Counted from the stretch's first letter, positions 1 to 11,759 are shown. The stretch is 64,000 nt of DNA from Hygrophila difformis (GCA_030278955.1 JAOANR010000015.1:40394487-40458486), one strand, 5' to 3'. Notes: generated by a model not told the origin, from the sequence alone. Translations and numbers: made by a program.

Positions 1-111
1 AAGGGCAATTAAGGGCACCTCTCCCAAAGCAGTTTTTTGCATACACAATGCTTGAACCCGAGACCTTGCTTAAGCGACTAGAGCCCCCATCCACTCAAGT
101 CAACAGTTGTT
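1..111 (-). mobile_element. SINE family A copy, cut by window edge
   Basis: This is the head part of a tRNA-derived SINE in minus orientation; the rest lies before the window. Read on the minus strand it has an A-box-like TTGACTTGAGTGGATGG and a B-box-like GGTCTCGGGTTCAAGC. The same sequence recurs at 1511, 3812, 4623, 6585, 7684 and 14801. Pol III origin is inferred from the two boxes. Confidence 0.75.
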
Positions 112-287
112 TAGTAATGCTAAATAAAAGCTTTTTTTTAAAAAAAAAAAGTCTAAAAAGTGAAAAGAAGAGGTATGAAAAGAGATAAAAAAAAAAAAGA
201 AAAAAAAAAGAAAGAAAAAACAAATGAAGAAAAGAAAAAGAAAAAACCTCAAAACAATCTAATTAACTCTTCGCCTAATAGGTTCCA
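112..287. other. Purine-rich low-complexity spacer
   Basis: Long A and AAG runs lie between a SINE and a CACTA element. No gene-like signal is seen. Confidence 0.6.
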
Positions 288-1334
288 CACTACAAGAAAA
301 ATTGAGTTTACAGACCGCACATGCGGTCGGTAACCCAAGGACGCGGGTCGTCTCAGGACTTACCGACCATACCGCCGACCGGAGGTGTCGGTCGGTAAAC
401 CTTTGGTCCGTAATCCAGCGCCGACCAAGAAAATTTGCCGTCGGGGATCCGCCGACCGAATTACCGACCGCATGGTGGTCGGTAAATTTCCCGACCGGAC
501 GTGCGGTCGGTACTATCTAGTCCCAAGGGGTCCCGGATTGAGTTGCGGTCGGTAATTATTTTTTATGGAAAAATGCTGGTAATGAAACATTTCCCTCACA
601 CGCGTGCCATTGGGACATTATACATTTAATGTCAGGATATGTAAATTTATATATATAAAATTTATATATATAATATATATAAATATATATACATACAGAA
701 ATATTAATTTTTAAATTATTAAATAAATTGAAACATAAAATAAAAATAATTAAATAATATAAAATTTTATTAATGAAATAGTAAAACATAAAATAAAATA
801 ATTAAATAAAAAACTGAAATCACTGAATTAAATAAAATAATTAATAAGATCATTTTAAAATTAAGATAAATATAAATTAATATATAAATAAATAAATTAT
901 AACATAAATAATTAATTAAATGGTTGAAATAAATAATAATTAAATTATAAAATAAATAAGGCTCCAATAAAGAAATAATTAAATTTAAAAATAATTAAAG
1001 AAATATTTATTAAAAATAAAAAATAAAAAATAAAAAATTGGAAAAAAATTTAGCCACCGACATTTCGGTCGGTAATGCGGTCGGTAGATTAAATTATTTT
1101 TTAAAAAATAATAAAATTTTTAAAAAAATTGAAAAAAAATTATCGACCGCAACTGCGGTCGGTAATTCGGTCGGTATCACCGACCGAATTAAATTTGATC
1201 GGTGCAGCGGTCGTCCGGAAACCGGGTTCACAATAACGGCTCTAAATTAACGACCACATGTTGTGGTCGGTAAATCCGACCCGCAACATGTCGGTCAGTA
1301 ATTTCGATCGGTAAAATGCAATTTTCTTGTAGTG
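288..1334. mobile_element. Non-autonomous CACTA (En/Spm) transposon
   Basis: The element starts CACTACAAGAAAA and ends TTTTCTTGTAGTG, so it has perfect 13-bp terminal inverted repeats. It is flanked by the 3-bp target duplication CCA (285-287 and 1335-1337), as expected for CACTA elements. Both subterminal zones carry many GACCG and CGGTCGGT motifs in both orientations, which in this superfamily are transposase-binding-type repeats. The middle is an AT-rich filler with no transposase, so it must have been mobilised in trans. A second copy with the same ends but a different interior is at 25766. Confidence 0.92.
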
Positions 1335-1510
1335 CCACCTTTCGCAGTATTGTAAGCATTCTAATTTGCTTTTTCTAATTGATGGTTAATGTTTTAATTA
1401 ATTTATTTATGCATACGATAATAGTGCGACTATTGATAGATATGTAAATTTGAAATTTTTGTCATATATAAAAATATTTAATAACTTTAAAATAGGAAAA
1501 TTTTCATATT

Positions 1511-1689
1511 TTTTAGGTGATACAAGGGTATCCATAGGTTTCATTGGACCCAGACTAATCCTTGGAGAATCGGGTGGGCATTAAAGGGTTGCCTCTCCCA
1601 AAGCCGAATTCTGCATACATAGGCTCGAACCCGAGACCTTTACTTAAGCTGCCAGAGTTCCATACTACTCAGTACAACTGCGATTAGTT
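1511..1689 (-). mobile_element. SINE family A copy
   Basis: A degenerate full-length copy with the B-box region around GGTCTCGGGTTCGAGCC on the minus strand. A 10-bp direct repeat TTTTCATATT flanks it (1501-1510 and 1690-1699), consistent with target-primed insertion. Confidence 0.75.
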
Positions 1690-1971
1690 TTTTCATATTG
1701 ACAGTGACAAATGGATTATTAGCAACTTTTTTATTTAATTAATTCAAAGGGTTTGTTCTGCACGCATCTTTTAGGAGTTTTTGGTAACTTTAGATTTTAT
1801 TTCAAAACAAAAGTCCCATTCAGTACACTAGCTTTTGGAAGCTTCTTTTTAGAAACTATAAGAGGTAGCTTTTGGAAGCTACTTTCTAAATTTAATTAAA
1901 TTTTCTCTTCAAATTATAATTTTTGACAGCTACAGATATTTGTACCGAACACTTATGCAAGCTCCCACAGC

Positions 1972-2770
1972 CAGGGGCGGACCTGTTAAGGGGCCTGGGG
2001 GCCAGGCCCCATCATTTTTTTTAATGTTATATATATATATATGTGTATTTTATTGTTTATACCTATATATATTACATAAATTTTACTATCTCATATTTAT
2101 TTTATTGTTCTTCAATTTAAGTTAAAATTTATAAAGTATTTCCAAATTTTCTTTAATCTCCTATACATTTAGTTGTAAATTCTCTTTGTCCAATTGTGAA
2201 AATTATCATACTACTCAATCATTGTTTAATCATTTTCTATAACTATGTTCTATGATAAAAATAAAGCCCTTATAATATCTTAAAATATAATTATAACTTT
2301 TTAATTTCTCTATAAATCATGTATAATTCTGTAATAAAACATTCAAAATACAAAACAAATTATATTTATTTTTAATTAAGTCATGCACTCAAAATATTAT
2401 CTATATAACTCAAAATTATTTGTCACCAAAAAAAATATTGTCTATATAACAAAAGAGATCTATCGCCTATGTAGTTTTTTTTTCTTTTTTTTTTTTTATA
2501 AATGTGTAAAAAAATTCAAAACAAAAAACAAAACTACTAAAATTGGAACTCTTTGCAGAGAAGAGTCGATTTGCACAGAAATATGCTGCAGGTACGAAAT
2601 ATCAAAAGAAAAACTAATGAATATAAAAATGCCAGAAAAGATTAATAATTAGATAAAATTTAAAAAACGGGGCCTCAAAAATTGAAAAGTGAAAAAGCGC
2701 ACAAATTGCATATCCTATTAACCTACCATGCAATTTGGCCCCCACCAAATATTTCCTAGGTCCGCCTCTG
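1972..2770. mobile_element. hAT-like non-autonomous element
   Basis: Ends are CAGGGGCGGACCT and AGGTCCGCCTCTG, 13-bp terminal inverted repeats with one mismatch. The flanks are CCCACAGC (1964-1971) and CTCACAGC (2771-2778), an 8-bp target duplication matching at 7 of 8 positions, diagnostic for hAT. The interior is AT-rich with no transposase reading frame. It appears to have landed inside an older repeat whose remnants (TTCTGCACG near 1757) lie to its left. Confidence 0.85.
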
Positions 2771-2778
2771 CTCACAGC

Positions 2779-3791
2779 TCCAAATAATTCCAGCTCACTA
2801 CAACTACATCACTACAACTACAGCTCGACGTGTATAACGGAGGCAAAATCTAAAAACTTACTGAATTCACCATATGCCCGTTTTTACTTCGATCATTAAT
2901 CATGGCATAATTAGCCAATAGCTTTGACTTTCCACCTTAGATCCAATCATCGCAAAAAAACTTTAGGTCACGTTGTCACATGTTTACTGCACCTAATTAT
3001 TAATTAATAACCTAGCTATATAGAAGTATAATATTCCAAGTATAGTGCTGACTTATGCAACATGCTTAAGCATGTTTCCACCATCATACTGGACAAATTT
3101 AATTTTAATTAAACTATTCCTCAATATAAAATTCCATTCTTACGTTAAATGGAGTATATTTTGTCGCAATATCCGCTAACAAAATTACAAAATGACCTCT
3201 ACGAATTTTTTTGAAATACTACTAAAGAGACAAACATTAATTGCCATAGCCCGCAGCCTATAGGTTAATAAACCCTAAATTAAAACAGTATAGACTATAG
3301 ACTGATGATACCCAGAGAAATATTACTCATGGTTCTGATAGTCTGATGCAATCACAGATTATTAATTTCGAAATATTATAATGTATGTTTGAAATGTTTG
3401 AAATATTACACAATTTAATTAAATTTATTTATACTCCGTATTTATGTTTCGGAGGAAAATAGGAAGTTTACTAAAAAGTCGAGATGAAAAGTTAAAACGC
3501 ACCGTCACACTCAATAGGGAACACGGAGGACGTGCAGTTCAGACCCCACTGTCAAACATGGGTCCCACGATAAAGTACGCGTCGGTAGATTTCAGACCGT
3601 TGATTTATCCAGATGTGATAATCGTAGAACAGGTGGCATTTGGGACCCACGCAACGGGTGTTGCCAGCTCAGACGATGCGGCAGCAACACCAGTCACGTG
3701 ACTTTGCCTCGGGATTGGAGCCTGACATATTCGTACTATTGCTGATTATTAATTTCTTTTTTTAAAAAAAACAAAAAGGAGGAAACGAACG
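2779..3791. other. Intergenic, no gene recognised
   Basis: Mostly AT-rich. The GC-richer stretch at about 3480-3720 contains a G-box-like CACGTG (about 3696) and several GGGTCCCA/GGGACCC motifs, which could be a decayed promoter, but no supported coding exon follows it. Confidence 0.4.
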
Positions 3792-3811
3792 CTGAATCTT
3801 CCTAGTATTCT

Positions 3812-3990
3812 TTTTTTTTTTTGAATACCAGTCATATACAGGTCATTGGACCCAAAACTAATTTCTCGAGAATTTGCAAGGGTAATTAAGAGCGTCACTC
3901 CCAAAACAGTTTTTTGCATACACAAAGCTCAAATTCAAAACCTTGATTAAGCGACTAGAGCCCCATCCACTCAAGCCAACTGCTGTTGGT
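3812..3990 (-). mobile_element. SINE family A copy with 18-bp TSD
   Basis: A full-length SINE in minus orientation with its poly-T (poly-A tail complement) at 3811-3822. The flanking repeat GAATCTTCCTAGTATTCT (3794-3811) recurs as GAATCTTCGTAGTATTCT (3991-4008), one mismatch. This defines both ends precisely. Confidence 0.9.
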
Positions 3991-4100
3991 GAATCTTCGT
4001 AGTATTCTGAAATAGTGTGGATGGAGTATATTTGTCTTTGGCGTAATTTGAATTTTTATTAAATTGAATTTCATGATTGAGTATGATCCATTATTATATA

Positions 4101-4323
4101 CTTCCTCGTTTTTTAATATATCGTCTATTACTATTTGTCACGGACCCATATTTTACGTAATTCAAATAATTCAAATTGCATACAAATAAAAATTATAAAA
4201 AATATATATTGTAAATCGGCACAATTAGAAGAATCAAGCAAGGTTTCACTTTACTATATTTTAACATATATAAATGAATTAAAAAATCGAATCAAACTCT
4301 CAATAATTCAGGAACAGAGGAAG
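4101..4323. mobile_element. TA-flanked MITE (CTCCCTCCG-type ends)
   Basis: Ends CTTCCTCG and CAGAGGAAG with TA on both sides (4099-4100 and 4324-4325). The interior shares the family pattern with other copies in the window. Stowaway/mariner-type mobilisation is inferred from the TA duplication. Confidence 0.65.
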
Positions 4324-4622
4324 TATAAACTAATTTCACGTTTGTTTATGATACAATATTAATCAAAATTTTCATTGATTCATATAAAAAGTATATAATT
4401 AAATTACTTTGATGCTAAAATTTACCATCGAACCAGATTTATGGACTCAATAGATCAGAAACTCGAGACTTATAGTAAATTAAAAGAAAAAAAATGTCGA
4501 TGCATCTCAACTCGCAAATTCTCTTTTTGTTCGTTCTTCTGATCAATTATTGTATTTCAAAGCATTTGTATTCCCATTTTCTTTAAGCTTTATTCGTTAA
4601 ATGGATTAGAATGTTGACAAGA

Positions 4623-4811
4623 ACCAAACGCAGTTTGCCTGAGTGGTATGAGGCTCTAGCAGCTTAAGCAAAGGTCTCGGCTTCAAGTCTTTGTGTATGC
4701 ATCTGCTTTAGGATATACAACCCTTCAATACCCATCTGACCCTCGATGGATTAGCATGAGGTCAAATAAGGCCTGGAGATACTCGGTAATTCACAAAAAA
4801 AAAAAAAAAAA
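4623..4811 (+). mobile_element. SINE family A copy with 15-bp TSD
   Basis: The only full-length plus-strand member. It has the head TTTGCCTGAGTGG (A box), the B-box region GGTCTCGGCTTCAAG, and a poly-A tail at 4795-4812. A perfect 15-bp repeat AGAATGTTGACAAGA flanks it (4608-4622 and 4812-4826). Confidence 0.9.
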
Positions 4812-5241
4812 AGAATGTTGACAAGAGAATATGATATTAGAACATTTATCCCTTTATTCACTTTTAATGCACATAAATACATACTGTCCGAATTAAGAGC
4901 TATCTATCGCCTATTGAAAACTTCTCCGATCCCATCAATCTCTCTTTCAAAAATTATGTACTACTTCTACTATATTTGTAATATAATCCAAATAATATTT
5001 AAATGGTTGGGAAAAAGAAAGATTGGAAATTCAATTTGCTTAAAATGAAGTCCAATCAAAACCATAAGCAGCTTGCTAGTGTGCTAGAATTGAAGTTTAT
5101 TGAACCATTTTATATTTCTACCGACAAAAGGAAGATTCTTGTGGGGTCTAAGGGACGATTGGTTTTAAACAATGAAAATAACAAATATCAATGAAACAAA
5201 ACTATAGTGGTATTAATTAATTAAGACTATAAGATTGAGAT

Positions 5242-5366
5242 TTAATTTCTCAACTTCGTGCCCACTATATAACTATAATAAATTTGTGGGATGACGACGG
5301 AAAAGAAGACGAATATTGTCGCCTGACAGATTTCATCACTTCGTGGCTCAGGCAAATTTTTGTAGT
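5242..5366. mobile_element. Possible CACTA-type remnant
   Basis: A right end AATTTTTGTAGTG at 5354-5366 with GTCGCC-type motifs inside, resembling the remnant at 8600-8738. A CACTA at 5263 could be the left end, but the flanking triplets do not match. Confidence 0.3.
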
Positions 5367-5447
5367 GATATGTATATGTATATATATATATATGTCCCAA
5401 TGCCATGCATGTATATTTTATATATATAAATAAAATAAGCATAGGAG

Positions 5448-5474
5448 TATTATTATTATTATTATTATTATTAT
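5448..5474. repeat. (TAT)n microsatellite
   Basis: About nine uninterrupted TAT/ATT units. Confidence 0.95.
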
Positions 5475-6574
5475 AGGGGTAAATTATTAAAGTGGTTTAT
5501 AGAGCTTCGGACCTAAACAAGGTCTACTAATTGCATAATTTGAACTTCATTTTTTTTTTTTTACAAAAAATACATTGCACAAAATTGAAGTGGTAAGATG
5601 TGTACATTCATATAGGAGTATTATTACAAAATTGATTTCGGGATATATTACGCGGCATAAGTAAAAATAAATTTATTTGGGGATATATTACAAAATTGAT
5701 AATTTTAACATTTAAAATGGTAAGATGTGTACATTCATATAGGAGTATTAATTGGAGATAGATGAACATGAATATAATTAATTAGTGAACACATGACCAA
5801 ACCCATACAGATACAACCACTTCTTGATTTACTCTCCCCAACTAAAATATACTATAAATATATACTATATTCTTGACACACTATCATTCCACTTCCATTT
5901 CTTCCTCTTGCTCCCAAATTTTTCATTTAATTATGATATATAAAAATTAATAACTTAAATTAACAAGCCCTACCTAACTCACATGGCCTTAGCGAAACTC
6001 CACATGATCGAATGACCCTTTCCACTCGGCAACAAAATACTATCCTTTTTTATCCCTTCAATTTTTAGCAATGTTGGATTGTTTCTCATGTGAGCCATGG
6101 TGGAATTTTTTTGGGATGAAACTCTTTTTAAAATTCATAAAAAGTGATTATTTATATAAAAAGAAAAAGGTTTAATTTAAATTCTCATCCCATCGATTAA
6201 ATTCAAAGCAATTTATCGAATGTTTGCATATTTAGTTTTGGTATATATCTTCATATGGTTAATTACTCTTTAGAATAATTTAGGAAAAAAAATTAAATTG
6301 AATGAAATGAAATGATCATTCGATGGCATTCAAGTGATTGAATATCCAACGATAATGACACGTGGCCCTATTCAAATGGACCTGCGAATTTCTTTTGTGA
6401 CTGAATTTGGATCCGAATTGCGTCAATTTAAACTTTCAACAATAGTAGGTTTAATTTAAACAACAATGACTCCTGGTTTAGCTGCCTATATATGCCTATC
6501 AATTCCTTTTTATTGCTGGGTAACCGACATTAACTTTTAAGAAATCATCAGCATTATTGTCTATATATTACTAC
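5475..6574. other. Intergenic, no gene recognised
   Basis: AT-rich. The phrase GGTAAGATGTGTACATTCA occurs twice (about 5592 and 5719), a short local duplication. An ACACGTGG motif sits near 6358. No exon chain is supported. Confidence 0.5.
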
Positions 6575-6584
6575 TCATTTTGGT

Positions 6585-6751
6585 GAAACCAGGTATCCCA
6601 GACTACGGACTCAATAATAATTCCTCGAGGATCTGCAGGGGCAGTTAAGGATGCCTCTCCACTAAAGCAGTTTTTTGCATACACAAGGCTCGAATCCGAG
6701 AACTTACTTAAGCGACTAGGGCCCTTATCCACTCAAGCCAACTGCTGTTGG
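6585..6751 (-). mobile_element. SINE family A copy
   Basis: Full-length minus-orientation copy flanked by the 10-bp repeat TCATTTTGGT (6575-6584 and 6752-6761). Confidence 0.85.
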
Positions 6752-6761
6752 TCATTTTGGT

Positions 6762-7312
6762 CTATCATTTAATTAAAGGAAAAATAAGTATTTATTTTAC
6801 TCCTCCTACTACAGTAATTTGTAGTAAGACGGTAGACGATCATTCACAGGTTTCACAGTGGCTGCCGCCGACAGTGGCAGGCACCGGCTACCGGCTGTGG
6901 CAGGTGGCCAAATCCACGAAACATTAAGCCTTAACCGGCAAGAGACGGTCCCCTCACGCCGTCGGTGCTCTTATTGTCGTCATTTTTTGTTTTTTATTTT
7001 TTTCCCACTTCATATAGTATGTATAGTATATTTGAATTACTGAATTTTAGTTAATTAATTTATTTATTTTAAAGACAGCGTGAGAATTGGGAATCATAAG
7101 AATATTTGTGGTAGCATCTAGACATGAAAATATCTGTATAGTTGGCCATGCACTACACATTTCACTCAGCTATACATACACATGCATACACTACCGACGT
7201 AATGTTGTAAATATATACGACGAAAGATAATAAGAAAATATGTAATTTAAATTGCATCATTAGAAAATGTAGTATAGATTATTATTAGGGCCTGACAGTG
7301 TTCTTATCTCCG
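6762..7312. other. Intergenic with a GC-rich patch
   Basis: Positions about 6850-6975 are unusually GC-rich (GCCGCCGACAGTGGC and similar), unlike the surroundings. The patch has an open plus-strand frame but no recognisable domain; it could be a captured gene fragment. Confidence 0.3.
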
Positions 7313-7324
7313 TTAGTGTGTACT

Positions 7325-7509
7325 ATAATTTTTTGGTTTTTTTAAACATTAACACTTGTGTGACAAATTAAAGGTGTGTGGGAGTCCAAATCATACAAAT
7401 TACAAAATAAACAAATACGATGTATAAGGAGCCGGGTGGGAATCGAACCGCTAACAATAAGGTTGAAAATCAGGAGATAGAACCACTATGCGAAATCCCC
7501 ATCCCTGCA
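7325..7509 (-). mobile_element. SINE family C copy
   Basis: On the minus strand it has a tRNA-like head with GCATAGTGG (A box) and GGTTCGATTCCCACCC (B box), then a tail ending in the complement of ACATTAACACTTGTG. A 12-bp flank TTAGTGTGTACT (7313-7324) recurs as TTAATGTGTACT (7510-7521). Related copies are at 29985 and 59531, with tail fragments at 28512 and 44556. Confidence 0.75.
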
Positions 7510-7585
7510 TTAATGTGTACTGAGTTAACTACACTATAGAATCAGCTAAAATTAACATATATATTCGTTTTGTAAGTAATATAAT

Positions 7586-7683
7586 CATGAACATTATTCG
7601 GCTTATATGCTCAAATTTAACATGTTACTTTTTTACATGAACATTATTCGGCTTATATGCTCAAATTTAACATGTTACTTTTT
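7586..7683. repeat. Tandem duplication, 50-bp unit
   Basis: The segment starting CATGAACATTATTCGG (7586) repeats with a period of exactly 50 bp (7636). The two copies look identical. The end of the second copy is also the left TSD of the SINE that follows. Confidence 0.9.
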
Positions 7684-7859
7684 TAGGTGAATACCAAGGT
7701 ATTTCCAGGCCATATTGGATCAAAGACTAATCCCTCGAGGATCTGGAAGGGCAATTAAGGGCGTCTCTCCCAAAGCAGTTTTTTGCATACACAAGGCTCG
7801 AACTCGAGACCTTACTTAAGCGACTAGAGCCCCATCCACTCAAGCCAACTGATGTTGGT
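7684..7859 (-). mobile_element. SINE family A copy with 15-bp TSD
   Basis: Full-length minus-orientation copy. The perfect 15-bp repeat AACATGTTACTTTTT flanks it (7669-7683 and 7860-7874). Confidence 0.9.
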
Positions 7860-7874
7860 AACATGTTACTTTTT

Positions 7875-8599
7875 GAAACAACTTAATGAAAAAATTGGGT
7901 AGTTTTAATTGTTAAATGCTAAGTTGTCAAATACTACTTTTTTTTAAAAAAAAATTACTATTACTATTATCATTAGTAAAATCTACTTTTAATATATACT
8001 AATTAAATATTTTATCTGCTATTACAATCAAAGCCAATGTATAACTATAGTGGCTAGTCTGGTACAAACTAATTTGCTTATTATACTTTATTTTTTTTTT
8101 TTCTAATTGCTACATTACAATTATTATTTCCAACTAGCTCACTTTAGATGGTTTTATATGATTTATTACAAGGCTAAATAAAAAATGATAAAGTGATAAT
8201 GAAAATAGAGATTAATTACAAACAACAAAATTTATGTTGGGCTTACCTTCAAAATTATTCTCGAACCTAACAAAATAAAGGTTCAAAGTTAGCTAGTTGA
8301 AAACATAATTCGAATGTAGCAATTAATAAAAAACGGAGGAAGTATGTATTTAAGTTGTTTATAATTATTTTCAGTTACATATTGTACAACTTCTTATAGA
8401 AAGTAAAAAGGTGTCGATTTAGCATTACTTTACTCTATTTGTTAGTGATTTTATTTTAACTAGTTTATTAGTGGTATTTATTGATAAAATTACTTTACAT
8501 GAAATAATTTATATACTTCTTGTGCGCGAACCAAGGCCGTTTATAAGATTTTATGGGCCTTGTGCGAATAAAATAATAAGCTTCCCTAAATATAAAAAC
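7875..8599. other. Intergenic, AT-rich
   Basis: No gene recognised. A single MITE right end (AACGGAGGAAGTA) ends at about 8345; its partner end is not visible. Confidence 0.5.
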
Positions 8600-8738
8600 A
8601 AACTTGTCACAACAAAAAGTTTCACGGAAGGCGATGAAAGGAAAATCTTTTCGTCGCCTGGCGCACGAGGCGATGAAATCTGGTAGGCGACCACATCCGT
8701 CTTCTTTTTCATCATCTTACCACGAATTTCTTGTAGTG
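8600..8738. mobile_element. Solo CACTA right end
   Basis: The sequence ends ACGAATTTCTTGTAGTG at 8738 and carries repeated GGCGATGA/GTCGCC motifs that look like subterminal repeats. No CACTACAAG left end is seen within reach, so it is a truncated copy. Confidence 0.5.
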
Positions 8739-9278
8739 CATGTTTTTAAAAATAATTTTATTCACATTCAGAGAAATTATTTTTTGGCAACATAAATTTC
8801 TAATATTTTTTTAAAAAAAAAATCAAATTAAGAGAACATAGAGCAACAATATTTTTTAGAATAATTTAAGTCATAATTTACCAAGAATCCTAAAAATATT
8901 GTCTAGTAGAGGAATTTTATAGGATGTGGAGAGACTGTCCCGCGTATAGATTTCTTACTTAGGATGTGAATTTTTCATGTACAATAATTAGATTTTTTTT
9001 AGTATTTTTCCTTCCAACCACTAATTTGAAATTGAAAAAGTTGCTTCATTGAATTAGAAGATAATGAGTTTAGTAAAACATTTGGAAAAACAACAAGTAT
9101 TGCTAAATGTTTTTCCATTCCACCCACTAATTTAATTTATTTTTTTTTTAAAAAAAATTGCTTCATTGAATTAGAAAATGGTGAGTTTAGAAAAAAAAAT
9201 TGGTGAAAATAATAATTATTGCTAAATTCAAAAATAAAGATGTAGAATTTTAAAAATTAATGCCATAACTCATTAATT

Positions 9279-9988
9279 TTTATTTTTTTTTGGTAAAGCT
9301 GAAGCCAGAAAACAACACACAAAAAAGAAAAGAGAAAAAGGAAAACAGAACAGAAAAACTAAAAAGGAACAAAAAAAAAACACTAATATCTGGGGAAGCA
9401 CACGCCGGAAGCATCCGTCGCTAGGTTCCCAAACACGAAATTTGGAGGAAACGCCCAGGAGGTGTAGAAATCTTCAATAGAGGCCCATACTTGGCGAGCC
9501 TATCAGCAACACTATTACCTTCTCACAAGACATGATAAATAAAACACTCCTCAAAAGAGTCACGAAGCTCCAAAATGCGCGAGATGGTGGCTGCCAAGGG
9601 ATGAAAAGAACTGGAGGTCTCGAGCAGCTCAATAGCAGACATGGAATCTACATAGAAGCATACCCTCCTCACTCCTATATGAGATACAAACTTCAACCCA
9701 GCCAACAAAGCATAGAACTCAGCAAACGTATTGGAATGAAGCCCAAGGAAGCCACACCCTCCACCAAGCCAATGCTCCATGAGTCTATGTCATCCCTAAC
9801 CACAAAACCATACCCCTAGCGGCCGAGCGACCAGGATTTCCTAAGGCACTTCCATCATAATGGAGTACAGTACCTCGGCTACCCCTCATGTTCCAATGAA
9901 CCAACCTCATTGATCGAGAGGAAGATTCAGACCTGAGCCGCGCCGAATGCGGCTCCGTAGCCAAGGTCACAATGTCCCGATGAATAAA
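9279..9988 (-). mobile_element. 5'-truncated LINE insertion
   Basis: On the minus strand an RNase H-like coding region is followed by a pyrimidine-rich 3' end and an A-rich tail (9279-9291). The 9-bp direct repeat TCATTAATT flanks the insertion (9270-9278 and 9989-9997). Loss of everything upstream of RNase H fits 5' truncation during reverse transcription. Confidence 0.75.
9421..9970 (-). pseudogene. LINE RNase H domain, inactivated
   Basis: The minus-strand translation reads as a plant LINE-type RNase H (RVT_3 family). Visible catalytic context includes YDGSALGNPG (first Asp), EFYALLAGL (Glu), FYVDSMSAI (Asp) and EGNSVADRLAKYG (last Asp region). An in-frame TGA at about 9521 interrupts the sequence just before EGNSVAD, most simply a CGA-to-TGA change. 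There is also a frame or insertion disturbance between LGMT and MEHWLGG near 9782. It is 3' wreckage of a retrotransposon and not a host gene. Confidence 0.75.
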
Positions 9989-10080
9989 TCATTAATTATT
10001 TAGTAAAAATAAAAATAAAAACAGAATTTATTAAATAAAATTAAAAAAATGAGCCCTCTAATAGATATAGGCCCTGGCGC

Positions 10081-10863
10081 TAGGGGTGTTAACGAGCCAA
10101 GCCGAGACCGAATAATGATAAGCTCGGCTTAAGTTCATAAGAATTCGAGCCGGGCTTTGACCGAGCCGAGCATTGACCGAGCTACTTCGAACCGAGTATT
10201 GATCGAGCTTTGATCAAATCGAGCCGAGCTCGAACAGTATCATTTTCATTCTCACATAAATTTATAAAATATACTATATTTAATATATTACCTATATTTA
10301 ATTATATTTTATTTAATATACATATTTAAATAATTTTAAAAATATATTTATAATTTAAAAATTATTCTATCTGTCCAATAAAGATGTCATGTTTGATCCG
10401 GACACACTTTTTTTAATATTTTATATAATTCCTATATATTGATAAATAAATATATGTATAAAAATAAATATATTTACTAATAAATAAGTATGTATAAATA
10501 TATGTCTATCAACCTTCATCTCATACTTATTTAAAAGTAGATGCATTAATTGTATATGATAGGCATGTGATAAATGTAATCATAGAACTCTATATTTATT
10601 TTATTTATTTCAAAGTTTAAACAAATATGGTACTCTTAAAGTACATTTCAAATGACGTGTAGAATATGAGACTTGTATTGTACGTTAATAGAATACGAGC
10701 CTGTTCGCGAGCTTTTTTCAAGCCGAACTCAAAGGTGTTCAACTTAGTTTGTAAATTATTCGAGTCGAACTCGATTCCAGCCTATTCGAGTCGAATATTG
10801 ACAAAACTTTCACCGAATCGAACTCGAACTGTTCGCGAACTACCCTGGCTCATTAACACTCTA
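10081..10863. mobile_element. hAT-like element with perfect 8-bp TSD
   Basis: Ends are TAGGGGTGTTAACGAGCC and GGCTCATTAACACTCTA, imperfect terminal inverted repeats. A perfect 8-bp duplication CCTGGCGC flanks it (10073-10080 and 10864-10871). Both subterminal zones carry many copies of CGAGC/GCTCG and TCGAACTCGA motifs; the middle is AT-rich. There is no transposase, so it is non-autonomous. Confidence 0.9.
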
Positions 10864-11710
10864 CCTGGCGCAAACACACATACCAATTAACACCCTTCTG
10901 GGATTAGTTATACTAATAAATAATGATTAAATTAAGAGGTTTAATAAAAAGAAGAGATAATTATAAGCTATATATATATATACATATATCAATGTTTATT
11001 TCCTGTAATAATGTTCATTGTTCAACATTCCAATGATAAGCTATATATATACTATACGAAAAATGTTATGTCACAAATAATGTATAAATGTTATCTTTAT
11101 TGAACAACTAGCTTAACCCGCCCGCGCGATGCGCCGGGCTTAGATTATAATGCTGATAGGAAAAATTAATTGAAAAAATAATTTTATTTTTAATAAATAG
11201 CAATTTAATATTATAAATACCATAGATATTAAAAGAAATATATTATGCATTGTTATTTCAAGTCTAACAAATACCTCTTTAAATTAGTTGTTATATGTGT
11301 AAGGATCTAAAGTTGCAATCCTTGAGGAACGACATCTTTAGTACTACCCGCCTGGGCGATGTGCCGGACTCAGATTATAATGTTATATAGGAAAAATTGT
11401 AAGTAATAATAGATTAAAATTATCGATTGAATATCACATTACTTTTTTTTCTTTGGGGGCTAAAATTATACCACTTTAATTATTAATATATTTAATGAAA
11501 AAGTATATATTCTTTTCATTGTGAGAACATGTAGATATAAAGTAAGTAACATAAAAATAGTAAAAAAAAAATATTAGATTTTATTTGTTTAAAACAAAGA
11601 AAAAATTGTAAATCTTGTATATATTGTGAAAGAAAAAAAATTTTATATGGATACAGTAAAATTTCCATATATAAAATATTTAATTTATAATATTTATTAT
11701 TAGATGTGGC

Positions 11711-11759
11711 CCTAAATAGGTCAGCTCGCGGGCGTTGCCCGCGAGCTGACCAATTTAGG
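11711..11759. repeat. GC-rich perfect hairpin, 23-bp arms
   Basis: Arms 11711-11733 and 11737-11759 are inverted copies with one mismatch, around a 3-base loop GTT. The stem core GGTCAGCTCGCGGGC is strongly GC-rich inside a region of almost pure AT. It lies inside the Helitron-like element. Confidence 0.9.

Noticed and set aside
6858..7043. Small GC-rich plus-strand frame
   Set aside because: Open only because of local GC content; no domain or gene context supports it.
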